A stretch of 64,000 nt of DNA from Hyphomicrobiales bacterium. GTDB lineage: Bacteria > Pseudomonadota > Alphaproteobacteria > Rhizobiales > JAJFHC01. This document shows, one piece after another, positions 19,587 through 27,551 of the stretch. Position 1 is the stretch's first letter. Each line of letters begins with the position of its first letter. Below the pieces are notes generated by a model. It saw only the letters and a program-made list of their open reading frames with translations, made no database searches and was not told the DNA's origin. The stretch covers positions 39,442-103,441 of the forward strand of contig JAJFHC010000118.1 of assembly GCA_021775835.1 (NCBI GenBank), given 5' to 3'. The position numbers were made by a program, and so were the translations under genes.

Positions 19587-20124
19587 TTTCTTTAGACCCC
19601 CCGGTCTGTTCGATGTTGCCGACAATGGCCTGTCCGCCTTCATGGACGTGGACATGCTCTACAATGACCTTCTGCTGTCCCTTGCCTCTGTGCTTGTCCA
19701 GTGCGCCGACAAGGGTTGCATATGACCGCATGAGGCGGTTTGCCTGGGTGAGATTGTAAGAGCGGTTGTCCGGGCTGATATCGGGGAGCATGGCCCGGCG
19801 CATGCATTCAATTGCTGCTTGATGGCAGGCCACAATCTGAGTGGCATACATGCCTTCGATTTCCGATTTGGGCGCAATGCCTTCGAGGGACGCCATGCAG
19901 GTGCCAACAACCAGTTCAATGCGCTTGTCGCTCGTGTCGTCCCCAAACCAGAATGTCTGTAATAGCTGGCTAGGTATGAGCTGACCGAAATCACTATCAT
20001 CGGAACCGGAAGCGCGGACCAGCCTATCCGGTTTGACCTTAACGTCCTTCACCTTCGGATCGTCAGTATCCTGAAGTTTGAATGTCTTTCTGGACATGGC
20101 GTCAATGGCGGTGTCGGGTTTCAT
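19474..20124 (-). CDS. Hypothetical protein of the HGG gene pair
   Basis: 216 aa, soluble. The central helical part (GMYATQIVACHQAAIECMRRAML, here two fragments of residues about 92-114) is followed by NLTQANRLMRSYATLVGALDKHRGKGQQKV and VEHVHVHEGGQAIVGNIE. It always seems to travel with the HGG small protein in alphaproteobacterial genomes, as here. Its start overlaps the stop of the ribbon-helix-helix gene by 4 bp (ATGA), so the three genes form one operon. Function unknown; packaging or DNA-binding roles are only guesses. Confidence 0.7.
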   Translation of the reverse strand: MKPDTAIDAMSRKTFKLQDTDDPKVKDVKVKPDRLVRASGSDDSDFGQLIPSQLLQTFWFGDDTSDKRIELVVGTCMASLEGIAPKSEIEGMYATQIVACHQAAIECMRRAMLPDISPDNRSYNLTQANRLMRSYATLVGALDKHRGKGQQKVIVEHVHVHEGGQAIVGNIEQTGGSKENGAQQSHAQTAVTHAPEPEMRSTFEKVGEAVPLACNG

Positions 20125-20294
20125 GCGTCAGCTTGTTCCCTGGCGTCCATGTCGCCAAGCTGAGAGATAAGCGACTGACGGGCGAACTCTGAGAACGTCA
20201 TGCAACGCTCACCAGCGGCAACCTTCACTTGCTCAAGGAGGCTTGAGGGCGCTTTGAACTGCGCTAAGGCGTCATATTCAACGTGTCTTGGCAT
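20121..20294 (-). CDS. Small ribbon-helix-helix-like DNA-binding protein
   Basis: 57 aa from ATG 20294. One N-terminal strand (EYDALAQFKAPSSLLEQVKV) followed by two helices (MTFSEFARQSLISQL) matches the ribbon-helix-helix/CopG layout. It is the first gene of the three-gene operon and could repress it. The fold call rests on pattern only. Confidence 0.55.
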   Translation of the reverse strand: MPRHVEYDALAQFKAPSSLLEQVKVAAGERCMTFSEFARQSLISQLGDMDAREQADA

Positions 20295-20783
20295 GGTCTG
20301 GGGTGTCCTTGCGTCATGACGATATAACAAGAATTACCTTATCAAATAGGAAGCGCAGAAGCAAGAACATACTGGGAACATGTCGAGATAAAATTGCGGG
20401 CAAGGTGAGGCGTTTGGCTATGGTAATTCAACGATTTCCTACATCTGTTTCACTGGCACTCACATTCAAAGGGCGAGCACAGCGATTGTGTGATTTCAGT
20501 AACAGCGTGGCGGATTTGTTAACAAAACGTAAATTATTGATATCCGGCAACGGCCTCATGTGCTTCAGTCTGCAGTTGCGGCAATAGCAACAGGACGGCA
20601 GGGGCCAATCGTTCGAGTGAGTATGGGCTGGGGAGCCGTAAATCTGTGGGCGCTGCTTACAACATATCCACCCTCTTCAGGAAATTCCTAGCCAATTGGG
20701 CTCTGTTTCCAGTTTGGAATTTCCAAGCTCGAACGCAAGAGTGGTTGGGCGATTGGAGGTTAGCGATGATTGACCGGAGGTCT
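20295..20783. other. Divergent intergenic region without a gene
   Basis: About 490 bp between the minus-strand RHH operon and the plus-strand autotransporter. It is AT-rich in parts and should hold both promoters. No RNA gene, clear hairpin or convincing reading frame was seen, apart from longer in-frame extensions of the autotransporter that lack a good ribosome-binding site. Confidence 0.5.
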
Positions 20784-22451
20784 ATGCGGCTCTGGAGGCT
20801 CTTGTTGTTGTCTGGGCTTTTTGTACTCGCAATTGATTCACACCAAGAGGCTATTGCGCAGTCGACGTGTCCGAGCCCGATCCCAGCTGTGGAAGACAAT
20901 GGGACCAACCTCATACCCACACTCACTGGGGATCCGTTCGCACCGGGGAGATGTTCTACAGATGAGTTTTTTGGCGCAGGAGCTGGAAACGCATACGGTC
21001 TCGCTGCCGTAGGCAATTTTGCCGCGAGGATAATCTTGCTTTTACCTGACAACGACACCGCAGGCGACGTCGCTACAAACGGCGCGCGACTCCTTTTTAA
21101 AACGGCAGCGCTGAAAAACCGAACAGCGTTCGATGTAATCAGTTGTCCTGGGGCCACAAGCATTGCACCATTCGCTGGTTCAGAAGTACAAGAAATCGAC
21201 TTGCCAGATGGCGGTTCCTGCAAACTCTTTGCCGCCGCTCCGATAGGTGCGGGAGGTGAACTCGTATCCTTGGACGGAACACTTAAGCGCAACGGTAATG
21301 TCTACTCGGTTGAAAACGGCGTTGTCACAGGGGATGTTTTTGGAGGCACCGTGGTGCTTCCAGTACAAAATGGCAGTGGGACGAATGAATCCGAAACACT
21401 TGGCCAGCAGCAGAAGGCCGCATCTACCCTTGTGGTAAAGTTCCAGTCTCAATCCTTGGGCGACGGCGTGTTTGACCACTTGGGCGATGCCTTCAACGGC
21501 GGCGGTAACGGTCCGCAGGTGTCGGCAAACGGTGTTTCGGCCTCAACCACGAACGTCGCGAACTGGATTGGTCAGAAACAACAACAGAAGTTCGAACGCC
21601 AGCTGGCCGACCTGCCGCGCGACGAGAACGGCAACGACATCTATGTGGCCCCTGTAGCGTCCCTGTTTCCGCGTCATCAGCAGAAATGGAACGCGTGGAT
21701 CAAGGGCAACTGGATCTACTACGACGGCGACGGCTCAAGCTTCGACGGCTATACCATCGATGTGCTGGCAGGCTTTGACTACAAGGTGGACAACAGTGTT
21801 GTGATCGGTCTCCTGGGCGGCTACGGCAATACCGACTTCAATACGGTCACCGGTGGCACCAAGGGTGCGTTTGAGGCCGACGGTTATACGGTCGGGCCTT
21901 ATATCGGGGTCAAACTGTCAGACAACGTGCAGTTCGATGCATTGGCGGCCTACACCTATTCCGACTACGACAACCGTGTGGGCGTGACCATGGGCGACTT
22001 TATTGCCCACAGGGTGACGGTCGGCGCTCAGTTGAAGGGCCGTTGGGAACAAGACAACTTCTTCATCGAACCGGGTGTGCGGGTGCTCTATGCCGAGGAA
22101 GACCAGGATGCCTACACGGATTCAACCGGTGTCAGACAATCGAGCCTGACCATCAAAGCCGGACGTGTCTCGGTTGGTCCGAAGATCGGCTACACCCACA
22201 CGACGGAAGATGGCGAGACGATCAGGCCGTGGGTCTCTGTGCGTGGCGAATACGACTTCTCCAACCAGGGCAATGTGCCTTCTAGCGGCTTGCCTGATCT
22301 GGATGACCTGTTGTCGGCCAGGGTAAGCGCCGGTGTGGACGCCACCACCAAGGACGGCCTGAACATCTCCGTGCAAGGCGATGTGTCCGGCCTAGGTTCC
22401 GGCGAGTACACAGCCTACGGCGGCACCGCAAGGATCGACGTGCCGTTCTGA
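20784..22451 (+). CDS. Autotransporter outer-membrane beta-barrel domain protein
   Basis: 555 aa from ATG 20784, chosen because GGAGG (20776-20780) is ideally placed and the frame begins with a signal peptide (MRLWRLLLLSGLFVLAI, cleavage near AIAQ). The passenger spans about 27-290 and has four Cys near the N terminus and no repeats typical of adhesins. The C-terminal about 255 residues form the beta-barrel: alternating aromatic/polar strands starting WNAWIKGNWIYYDG and ending TARIDVPF with the terminal Phe needed for outer-membrane insertion. It is a type Va-secreted surface protein carried by the island; target unknown. Confidence 0.85.
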   Translation: MRLWRLLLLSGLFVLAIDSHQEAIAQSTCPSPIPAVEDNGTNLIPTLTGDPFAPGRCSTDEFFGAGAGNAYGLAAVGNFAARIILLLPDNDTAGDVATNGARLLFKTAALKNRTAFDVISCPGATSIAPFAGSEVQEIDLPDGGSCKLFAAAPIGAGGELVSLDGTLKRNGNVYSVENGVVTGDVFGGTVVLPVQNGSGTNESETLGQQQKAASTLVVKFQSQSLGDGVFDHLGDAFNGGGNGPQVSANGVSASTTNVANWIGQKQQQKFERQLADLPRDENGNDIYVAPVASLFPRHQQKWNAWIKGNWIYYDGDGSSFDGYTIDVLAGFDYKVDNSVVIGLLGGYGNTDFNTVTGGTKGAFEADGYTVGPYIGVKLSDNVQFDALAAYTYSDYDNRVGVTMGDFIAHRVTVGAQLKGRWEQDNFFIEPGVRVLYAEEDQDAYTDSTGVRQSSLTIKAGRVSVGPKIGYTHTTEDGETIRPWVSVRGEYDFSNQGNVPSSGLPDLDDLLSARVSAGVDATTKDGLNISVQGDVSGLGSGEYTAYGGTARIDVPF

Positions 22452-22573
22452 CTGATTGTTTGGCTTCGGTGTTAAGCTTCTCAACTGTGCCAATTGTCAT
22501 TCGCCTAGAGTCACGTCGGATTCACGCGTACTAAGTATCGTCATCGCCATCAAAACGAACTTGGGGATTCGCT

Positions 22574-22966
22574 ATGTTAAGAACTTTGGCTTTGGCTCTG
22601 TTGATTGTCGCACCTGTCTTGCCCGTTGAAGCGGCAGATGTCGATCCGTTGAATTCACTCTACACCGGCAAAATCTGTGGAATACAATACCGAAGCTCAA
22701 ACATTCAAATAAGCCAACCAACCGCATTCCCTTCAATTCAAGGCGGCTTTAAGGCTTGCACAACGAACGAGTTAATTTTGGGAGGCGGGTGCAAATTATT
22801 GCAAATACCAGAACTTGGACAACGTTTCCCGATTGTAGAGTCCCACTCCGGTCCAAATGACACCGGGAATATGGTTAGATACAATTGCAGCGTGAAAATC
22901 ACTGAGACGTTGCAGACGAGCACGTGGCTCGTCCCCATCGCCGTCTGTGGTGTGAAGTGTCCGTAG
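22574..22966 (+). CDS. Small secreted Cys-containing protein
   Basis: 130 aa. The signal peptide is MLRTLALALLIVAPVLPVEA. The mature chain has six Cys (KICGIQ, KACTTN, GGCKLL, YNCSV, VCGVKCP), which could form three disulfides in the periplasm or outside the cell. It lies about 120 bp after the autotransporter on the same strand. It is not recognised. Confidence 0.6.
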   Translation: MLRTLALALLIVAPVLPVEAADVDPLNSLYTGKICGIQYRSSNIQISQPTAFPSIQGGFKACTTNELILGGGCKLLQIPELGQRFPIVESHSGPNDTGNMVRYNCSVKITETLQTSTWLVPIAVCGVKCP

Positions 22967-22973
22967 GGGTCTA

Positions 22974-23153
22974 CTAAACCACTTTTCGCACCGTCAGGTT
23001 GAGTCTGTCCGCTATTGCCTCAATAACCCTTGCCTGCGCCTCGCTGACTGCCTCACAGTTGGCGGCAGATTTCACAAATGCCCGTTCCCAACTTGGCAAG
23101 GCGTCAGCACTGGCTAATAGTTGTTCCAGGGTTTCGCGGATTTGCTTTGTCAT
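22974..23153 (-). CDS. Small helical protein at end of the replication-module operon
   Basis: 59 aa (MTKQIRETLEQLLASADALP, then WERAFVKSAANCEAVSEAQARVIEAIADRL), all helical. Its ATG overlaps the stop of the upstream gene in ATGA form, strong support for translation despite the size. It is the last gene of a long minus-strand run that starts near 27.1 kb. Function unknown. Confidence 0.6.
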   Translation of the reverse strand: MTKQIRETLEQLLASADALPSWERAFVKSAANCEAVSEAQARVIEAIADRLNLTVRKVV

Positions 23154-23338
23154 GGTGCGGCAATCCCATGAGCCAGGACGTGTTCCCGCTCACCGTCGCT
23201 CAGGGATGCCCACTGACTGACAAACAGACACCCGCCGCCCTCGTACTGCCATAAGGCTTGTGTGCCGTCTTCTGCACCGCATATGGCGCACGCTGTAATT
23301 GCTGGTTGGTCAGCTTCGCGCAACGCTTCACTCTTCAT
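23150..23338 (-). CDS. Small zinc-finger-like protein
   Basis: 62 aa from the Met at 23338, with CAICGAEDGTQALW and a later GGCLFVS; C-x2-C plus another Cys and His residues hint at a metal site. It overlaps the TSCPD-like gene upstream by 11 bp and the 59-aa gene downstream by 4 bp, so it belongs to the same coupled operon. Function unknown. Confidence 0.55.
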   Translation of the reverse strand: MKSEALREADQPAITACAICGAEDGTQALWQYEGGGCLFVSQWASLSDGEREHVLAHGIAAP

Positions 23339-23645
23339 CGGCCAAGATCCTGTCCAGGGCCGCGCCAAGGATGCCAGCCGGAGAACTGTCCTCATTTCGC
23401 AAACACGCTTTAGCAATGACATCGGGCGGACATCCGTATTGCATCGCCAATGAAACCGCGACGGCGCTATCACGGGTTGCCACGTCCAACTGCGTACCGG
23501 ACTTGCCAGCGCTCAAGAACAGTTCGCCGGGTTCGCCGTCGTCATAGAAACCAATCGACACGCTGTAGATTATGCTGTCATGGATAAGCTCGAAGGTGTC
23601 GGCGGGGCGGCGATTCACGAGGCGGCGGCGTTGGGATTCACCCAT
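23328..23645 (-). CDS. Stand-alone TSCPD-like domain protein
   Basis: 105 aa from the Met at 23645. The core RPADTFELIHDSIIYSVSIG, FYDDGEPGELFLSAGKSGTQ, then ARDSAVAVSLAMQYG-type helix and SPAGILGAALD ending resembles the C-terminal TSCPD domain of B12-dependent (class II) ribonucleotide reductases. Only this domain is present, without reductase catalytic parts. Such free-standing copies occur in alphaproteobacterial phages and islands. It could bind or modulate host ribonucleotide reductase; that is inference. Confidence 0.6.
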   Translation of the reverse strand: MGESQRRRLVNRRPADTFELIHDSIIYSVSIGFYDDGEPGELFLSAGKSGTQLDVATRDSAVAVSLAMQYGCPPDVIAKACLRNEDSSPAGILGAALDRILADEE

Positions 23646-24537
23646 GGAGGTCACCCTGATTTCTCGCGCCGGCACGAGAATTTGAAGTAGCTCCCAACTC
23701 CCAAATCAACGCACTTTCACCGGCCATTGTTTTGCGGTTCAGTTCATCGCCAAGAGCTCCGTACTTCCCGTCAATCTTCTGCCTGTAATCAGGGTCATGA
23801 TCGCGGTCATGGATTTCGTTTAGCACCATTCCGCACGCGCGCTCTGCCGTAATGATTAGTATCGAAAGTGCGTTGTGCGATTCCTTGGACAAGCCGGGAT
23901 AATCAATATCAAGGCCGCTGGTATCGCCCATTGCAACCGGCTTCAAACGCTCGATTCCATGGCTCAATTCGTTCAAAGACAGATGGCAAAGCATTGGAAG
24001 GGTATCGGTGTGCATTCCGATTGCCGCCGCAACCCGTTCGTCCATATCGAGCTGGTCGACCATCTTGCCCAAGATGCAGCCTGGGTTCTCAATGTTGAAC
24101 TTATTGAAGGGTGCTTTCACCTGCTTGTCGGCCCATGCCCATATCTCCGTATCATTGGTTGGAAGCGTGTCGCCGATTGGCTTGGCAAGTGGTACATCGG
24201 CGCGCTCGTCTGCTATGGCCTTCATGGCTTCGCGAACCGGCAAACCCGCAACGCGTTGCGCATTCTCGTTGTCGAGCTCGCCATGTTTGCGCGCAAGGCG
24301 CATGTAAGCCTGTGCGGTACGTTCCGATAGTTCACAACCCTGTTTGAGCCAAGGCAACCATTGACCGTGTGCAAGGCCTTCTTTGGCTCGGACCAACAAC
24401 TCACCACACCTGATTGCGTGTCTGGTCGCCGTCTCAGCTGCGGCGTGGACGGAACCATGTTCGTTGCGAATATCTTGCGCCAAGGTATCCAGCGCGGTTT
24501 CGTTGGCAGGGACTACACTCTTGCTGTCATCGGTCAT
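23638..24537 (-). CDS. DUF3102-like protein of the replication module
   Basis: 299 aa from ATG 24537. The N-terminal helical domain (about 20-85: CGELLVRAKEGLAHGQWLPW, then CELSERTAQAYMRLARKH) is DUF3102-like, found in phage and plasmid replication or partition regions, often with a DNA-binding role. The C-terminal 200 residues are not recognised. It overlaps genes on both sides by about 8-11 bp, so the operon is tightly coupled. Confidence 0.65.
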   Translation of the reverse strand: MTDDSKSVVPANETALDTLAQDIRNEHGSVHAAAETATRHAIRCGELLVRAKEGLAHGQWLPWLKQGCELSERTAQAYMRLARKHGELDNENAQRVAGLPVREAMKAIADERADVPLAKPIGDTLPTNDTEIWAWADKQVKAPFNKFNIENPGCILGKMVDQLDMDERVAAAIGMHTDTLPMLCHLSLNELSHGIERLKPVAMGDTSGLDIDYPGLSKESHNALSILIITAERACGMVLNEIHDRDHDPDYRQKIDGKYGALGDELNRKTMAGESALIWELGATSNSRAGARNQGDLHG

Positions 24538-25129
24538 GATTGGATTCTTTGTTTTTTGGTTTACCCGCCAACTCCCAGGCAGGCACGGCTTGAGACATGT
24601 CCGGCTTGCGGTAATATTTGAGAATGCTGCCAGTCGGCTCACCGCTGGGATTGAGACATTGCAGTACAGCGGTTTCGGCAGTCAGTGCCGTCACGCGAGC
24701 GTCGGCAATAGCCAGAACCAGACCCCTACAATCGAGACGGGCATAACCGCCCTTGACAGACACACCGAACAAATCCTCGTCCGTCCAACCAAGCTTGTGT
24801 GCATTGTCGCCCCACTGTGCCAGGAAGGCTTCACCGGCAATCAGAACCTTGTCCCAATTCGATTGTGGCCAGTCATCGGGGCATGGCATGGATACCATGA
24901 CTGTGAAGCCGTCAACCCATTCTCGGGGCATGTCGGGGTTGTCTGCAATCAGCCCTGCGCGCTCTTCAAAATCGTCGGATTCGGGCAATCTTGTCCCAAC
25001 GCTTGTCCCACTGTTTTGGGGCGTGGGACAGGTGGGACAAACAGGGCCATTTACAGGGGTGCTTGTCCCACTCGTTTTTTGTTGCTCGCTTTCCGAATTT
25101 ACCAATCGTGCCAATGCGTTAATATTCAT
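24527..25129 (-). CDS. Hypothetical protein with repeat-encoded N terminus
   Basis: 200 aa from ATG 25129. Residues about 18-50 (TSGTSTPVNGPVCPTCPTPQ, then NSGTSVGT) are the translation of the GTGGGACAAG-type DNA repeats described below, so protein sequence and cis repeats share the same DNA. The rest is soluble, with DDWPQSNWDKVLIAGEAFLA and WTDEDLFGV segments seen in rhizobial phage proteins encoded beside RepA-type helicases. Function unknown. Confidence 0.6.
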   Translation of the reverse strand: MNINALARLVNSESEQQKTSGTSTPVNGPVCPTCPTPQNSGTSVGTRLPESDDFEERAGLIADNPDMPREWVDGFTVMVSMPCPDDWPQSNWDKVLIAGEAFLAQWGDNAHKLGWTDEDLFGVSVKGGYARLDCRGLVLAIADARVTALTAETAVLQCLNPSGEPTGSILKYYRKPDMSQAVPAWELAGKPKNKESNHDR

Positions 25130-25337
25130 GAGTATCTCCAAAACCGGAGCTTGTCCCACGTCCCGGGCCCCTAGGGACGTGGGACGTGGGACAAGAGTGC
25201 TTGTTCACCGTGTTTTGGGGCCTTTTGGCGCAAATCCTGCCCCAGCGCTTGTCCCACTGTTTTTGGGGCGTTATTCCGCAAAAACATGCGGAATTCGCGT
25301 ACGACATGGAAAATTCCTGTCCCAAGGCTTGTCCCAC
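24990..25337. repeat. Iteron-like CTTGTCCCAC/GTGGGACAAG cluster, possible replication origin
   Basis: Copies of CTTGTCCCAC lie at 25002-25011, 25062-25071, 25150-25159, 25248-25257 and 25328-25337, with reverse-orientation GTGGGACA(A) at 25023, 25032, 25179 and 25186 and a near copy at 24990. Several are part of a longer unit followed by TGTTTTTGGGGC. The arms 25150-25164 and 25181-25195 are a perfect 15-bp inverted repeat. The cluster lies directly downstream of the RepA-type helicase gene. Direct and inverted iterons beside a helicase gene suggest an origin or autoregulatory operator. Confidence 0.6.
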
Positions 25338-25345
25338 TGTGTTCT

Positions 25346-26356
25346 TCATCGAATTAGCCCCTCGGTTTTTGCTCTTTTCATAATCCTTTGGACCGTTGAT
25401 TTCGGGATGCCTGTCGCCTCGGAGATATCTCTCACCTTGGGATCTTCGCCAACGTCCTTGGCTTCACGCACGGCGGTGACAACGGCTGACAGACGGACAT
25501 CCTCAAGCGGCTTGGTCTCCCAGCCGGCAGGACCGAGTGCGGCCTCAAACTCCATAGTCTGGTCGCCAAACATGTGACGGGCCTTCATGTACTTGACGAT
25601 GAACTTTGCCCCCTGGTCTGGCGTGTATTCGTGGGGCGTCCTGAGTTCGATTGACGTGTCTATGATATCTTCTCGCTTCGACGATCCGCGTTGCTGGCCA
25701 TCCTTGCCAGTGTGGTGCAGATAGACGATTGCAAGCCCGCGTGTAGAACGCAGTCGCAACAACCATTCCTGAATGGGGGCCCAGCCTTCGGACTCGTTTT
25801 CTCGTCCGCTGCGAACAAGACAAGAGAGGTTGTCGAGAATTAGAACTTCGGCTTTCGTTTCGTCCAGCTGTTGCTCAATCGCTAGCTGTCCCTCAACCGT
25901 GGAGATGTCCGGCATGATGCCGTCTTCCTGTCGGTCGGGATTGGCAATGAAGAAATTGACACCAGCAATGTCAGCAATTTCATCTGGCAGATTGCTGTCT
26001 TCCAAGTGCCGGCATATCCGGCCCTTTATTGCCTCACCGGGCATTTCACCATCAACGTACAAGACGCGGCGCGCGGTGAGCGCTTCCCATTCAAGGAAAC
26101 GGGTGCCAGACGCTAGGGCAAAGCCGACGCCAAGGCCCACGTGAGTTTTGCCAACGCCACGACCGGCGTAGAGCATCGTAATAGACTGCCTGGTCAAAAA
26201 CGGGTCCAGATACATTTCACGTCTGGGGAAATCGACCGTCAGGAATTTGGCCAAACTGTCAACCTTGAGAGGCGATGCGCGTGGCTGGATTTGTTCCGCC
26301 CGTGCAGCCTGCTCCAAGGGTATGTGGATTACGCTGTCGGTCGTTGTGTCAGTCAT
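25346..26356 (-). CDS. RepA-type replicative helicase / AAA ATPase
   Basis: 336 aa. A RecA-fold ATPase of the plasmid RSF1010 RepA type: Walker A GRGVGKTH (about residue 65), Walker B VLILDN (about 172), and YLHHTGKDGQQRGSS, the sensor/arginine region of this family. C-terminal residues about 285-336 form a helix-turn-helix (VRDISEATGIPKSTVQRIMK). It is likely the hexameric helicase for autonomous replication of the excised element. ATGA overlap with the upstream gene. Repeats that could be its origin begin immediately downstream. Confidence 0.85.
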   Translation of the reverse strand: MTDTTTDSVIHIPLEQAARAEQIQPRASPLKVDSLAKFLTVDFPRREMYLDPFLTRQSITMLYAGRGVGKTHVGLGVGFALASGTRFLEWEALTARRVLYVDGEMPGEAIKGRICRHLEDSNLPDEIADIAGVNFFIANPDRQEDGIMPDISTVEGQLAIEQQLDETKAEVLILDNLSCLVRSGRENESEGWAPIQEWLLRLRSTRGLAIVYLHHTGKDGQQRGSSKREDIIDTSIELRTPHEYTPDQGAKFIVKYMKARHMFGDQTMEFEAALGPAGWETKPLEDVRLSAVVTAVREAKDVGEDPKVRDISEATGIPKSTVQRIMKRAKTEGLIR

Positions 26357-26910
26357 GCGGCGGCCTCTTGTGATTTCTCGAAGAAGTATTCCGTTGTTGG
26401 CGCAGGCGGCTTCATCCAGGATCTGACTTTCATGCCATAGGCAACATCGGCAAACGAAAGCCGGGAAGCGCTTCTAAGGAACGAATACGTCTTGGCGGAG
26501 TCGATAATCGCGATGCCGTCACGGTTTGAAATCAACCAGTCGAGAGGCGTCTTATGAATGCGAAGACAACCGTTGAAGGCGTATTTGCCGGGGTTGAAGA
26601 TGTCGGACTGGCTGACGGCAAACCCCAATCCCAACCACGTCCCCATGTTGCCTGTCTTGGGTGCCCAGGCAGCGATATCAATCGGCCTATACATATCCTC
26701 TATCAAAAGCGTCAGGACGTTCTGTCCGTCATCGCCGTGCGTGGCAAAATCAAAGCGGTTATCGTTGAAGAGGACGCGGGCGCTGTTGACGATAGGCCAC
26801 TCAATAATTGCAGAGGGGGAAACGCCTTGCCCCCGCAGCCAATCAAGTTGCGTCGGCGATAGGCAACCGGCTGACAAGTGCTGTTGTACCAATTGTCGGG
26901 CTGTCATCAT
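26353..26910 (-). CDS. Probable replication-associated protein (primase-like position)
   Basis: 185 aa from the Met at 26910. It is coupled by ATGA overlaps to the helicase gene after it and the small gene before it. The central part (DDGQNVLTLLIEDMYRPID) and the strand-turn DGIAIIDSAKTYSFLRSA recall Toprim-like folds of phage primases, but no catalytic Glu/DxD set can be fixed by eye. It probably works with the helicase; function not proven. Confidence 0.55.
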   Translation of the reverse strand: MMTARQLVQQHLSAGCLSPTQLDWLRGQGVSPSAIIEWPIVNSARVLFNDNRFDFATHGDDGQNVLTLLIEDMYRPIDIAAWAPKTGNMGTWLGLGFAVSQSDIFNPGKYAFNGCLRIHKTPLDWLISNRDGIAIIDSAKTYSFLRSASRLSFADVAYGMKVRSWMKPPAPTTEYFFEKSQEAAA

Positions 26911-27098
26911 GAGGACACCTCCGAAGGTATCCACCGGGGAACCGTTATCGGTCGATTGGCCAACGCAATTTCAAGCGGAGTTGCAGGACGCCAGCCGCCC
27001 CGTGTGCCGGGTTCGGATACGCACCATCGGCCATTGGCACCGGGGAAAATGCGCGGGACATCAGACTTGTGTACAGGGGCTTGTGGGGATATATTCAT
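26907..27098 (-). CDS. Small hypothetical protein
   Basis: 63 aa, with RIFPGANGRWCVSEPGTRGG in the middle, a Gly/Trp-rich block that recurs in small proteins ahead of RepA-type helicases in rhizobial phages. It overlaps the next gene by 4 bp. It is likely the first gene of the replication operon. Function unknown. Confidence 0.55.
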   Translation of the reverse strand: MNISPQAPVHKSDVPRIFPGANGRWCVSEPGTRGGWRPATPLEIALANRPITVPRWIPSEVSS

Positions 27099-27158
27099 CG
27101 GGTCTTGTTCCTTGTGGAAAGGGGTCGGGACATCGCCTGTGACGAGAGATTTTGAGAG

Positions 27159-27182
27159 CCAGCCGGATTTGCCCCCGGCTGG
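27159..27182 (+). terminator. Hairpin between excisionase-like gene and replication operon
   Basis: CCAGCCGG (27159-27166) pairs perfectly with CCGGCTGG (27175-27182) around 8 nt and is followed on the plus strand by TTTTCTCGTTTT. On the minus strand, where the genes lie, the U-tract is missing. It could stop antisense transcription or act as an RNA structure between the two gene groups. Confidence 0.45.
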
Positions 27183-27228
27183 TTTTCTCGTTTTGTGGTG
27201 GGTGATTGCGGCTCATTGGGTTGTGCGG

Positions 27229-27438
27229 TCAGGCCGCCTCCGTGCCGCATTGCTCCAACTTCCGATACATAGCGACCAGAGGGACGATTAGTTTCTTGCC
27301 GACCTTGAGCGTCGGAATATCGCCCCGTTTAGCAGCCTCGTAACTCGCGGCCCGGCCAAGTCCGTAGAAGTAGCTTCCGGCCTTGGGGACGGTTGTGGTT
27401 GGCCCCTTGGGTGCCTGTTCGTCTTTTTCCATGCTCAT
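27229..27438 (-). CDS. Excisionase/AlpA-like helix-turn-helix protein
   Basis: 69 aa from ATG 27438, with AAGGAACA upstream. The winged-helix core YGLGRAASYEAAKRGDIPTLKV, read here as two parts, then GKKLIVPLVAMYRKL is the MerR-like fold of excisionases and AlpA regulators (HTH_17). It lies between the replication operon and the divergent integrase operon, the usual place for a directionality factor that also controls transcription. Confidence 0.75.
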   Translation of the reverse strand: MSMEKDEQAPKGPTTTVPKAGSYFYGLGRAASYEAAKRGDIPTLKVGKKLIVPLVAMYRKLEQCGTEAA

Positions 27439-27551
27439 TGTTCCTTGCCTGTCTGTTTGTAGTGTGCCAGTATAACACACAGTCCAGAACGGTTACACCG
27501 TATCAATCTCGTAACTAGCACGGTAATCCAATATTTTTTCAGGGAATAGAC

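Noticed and set aside
24383..25174. 263-codon plus-strand frame opposite the replication operon
   Set aside because: It runs antisense to two overlapping genes of a coupled operon and through the iteron repeats; no family pattern.
24990..25337. CRISPR array
   Set aside because: The repeats are only about 10 bp, occur in both orientations and have irregular spacing; no cas genes are present.
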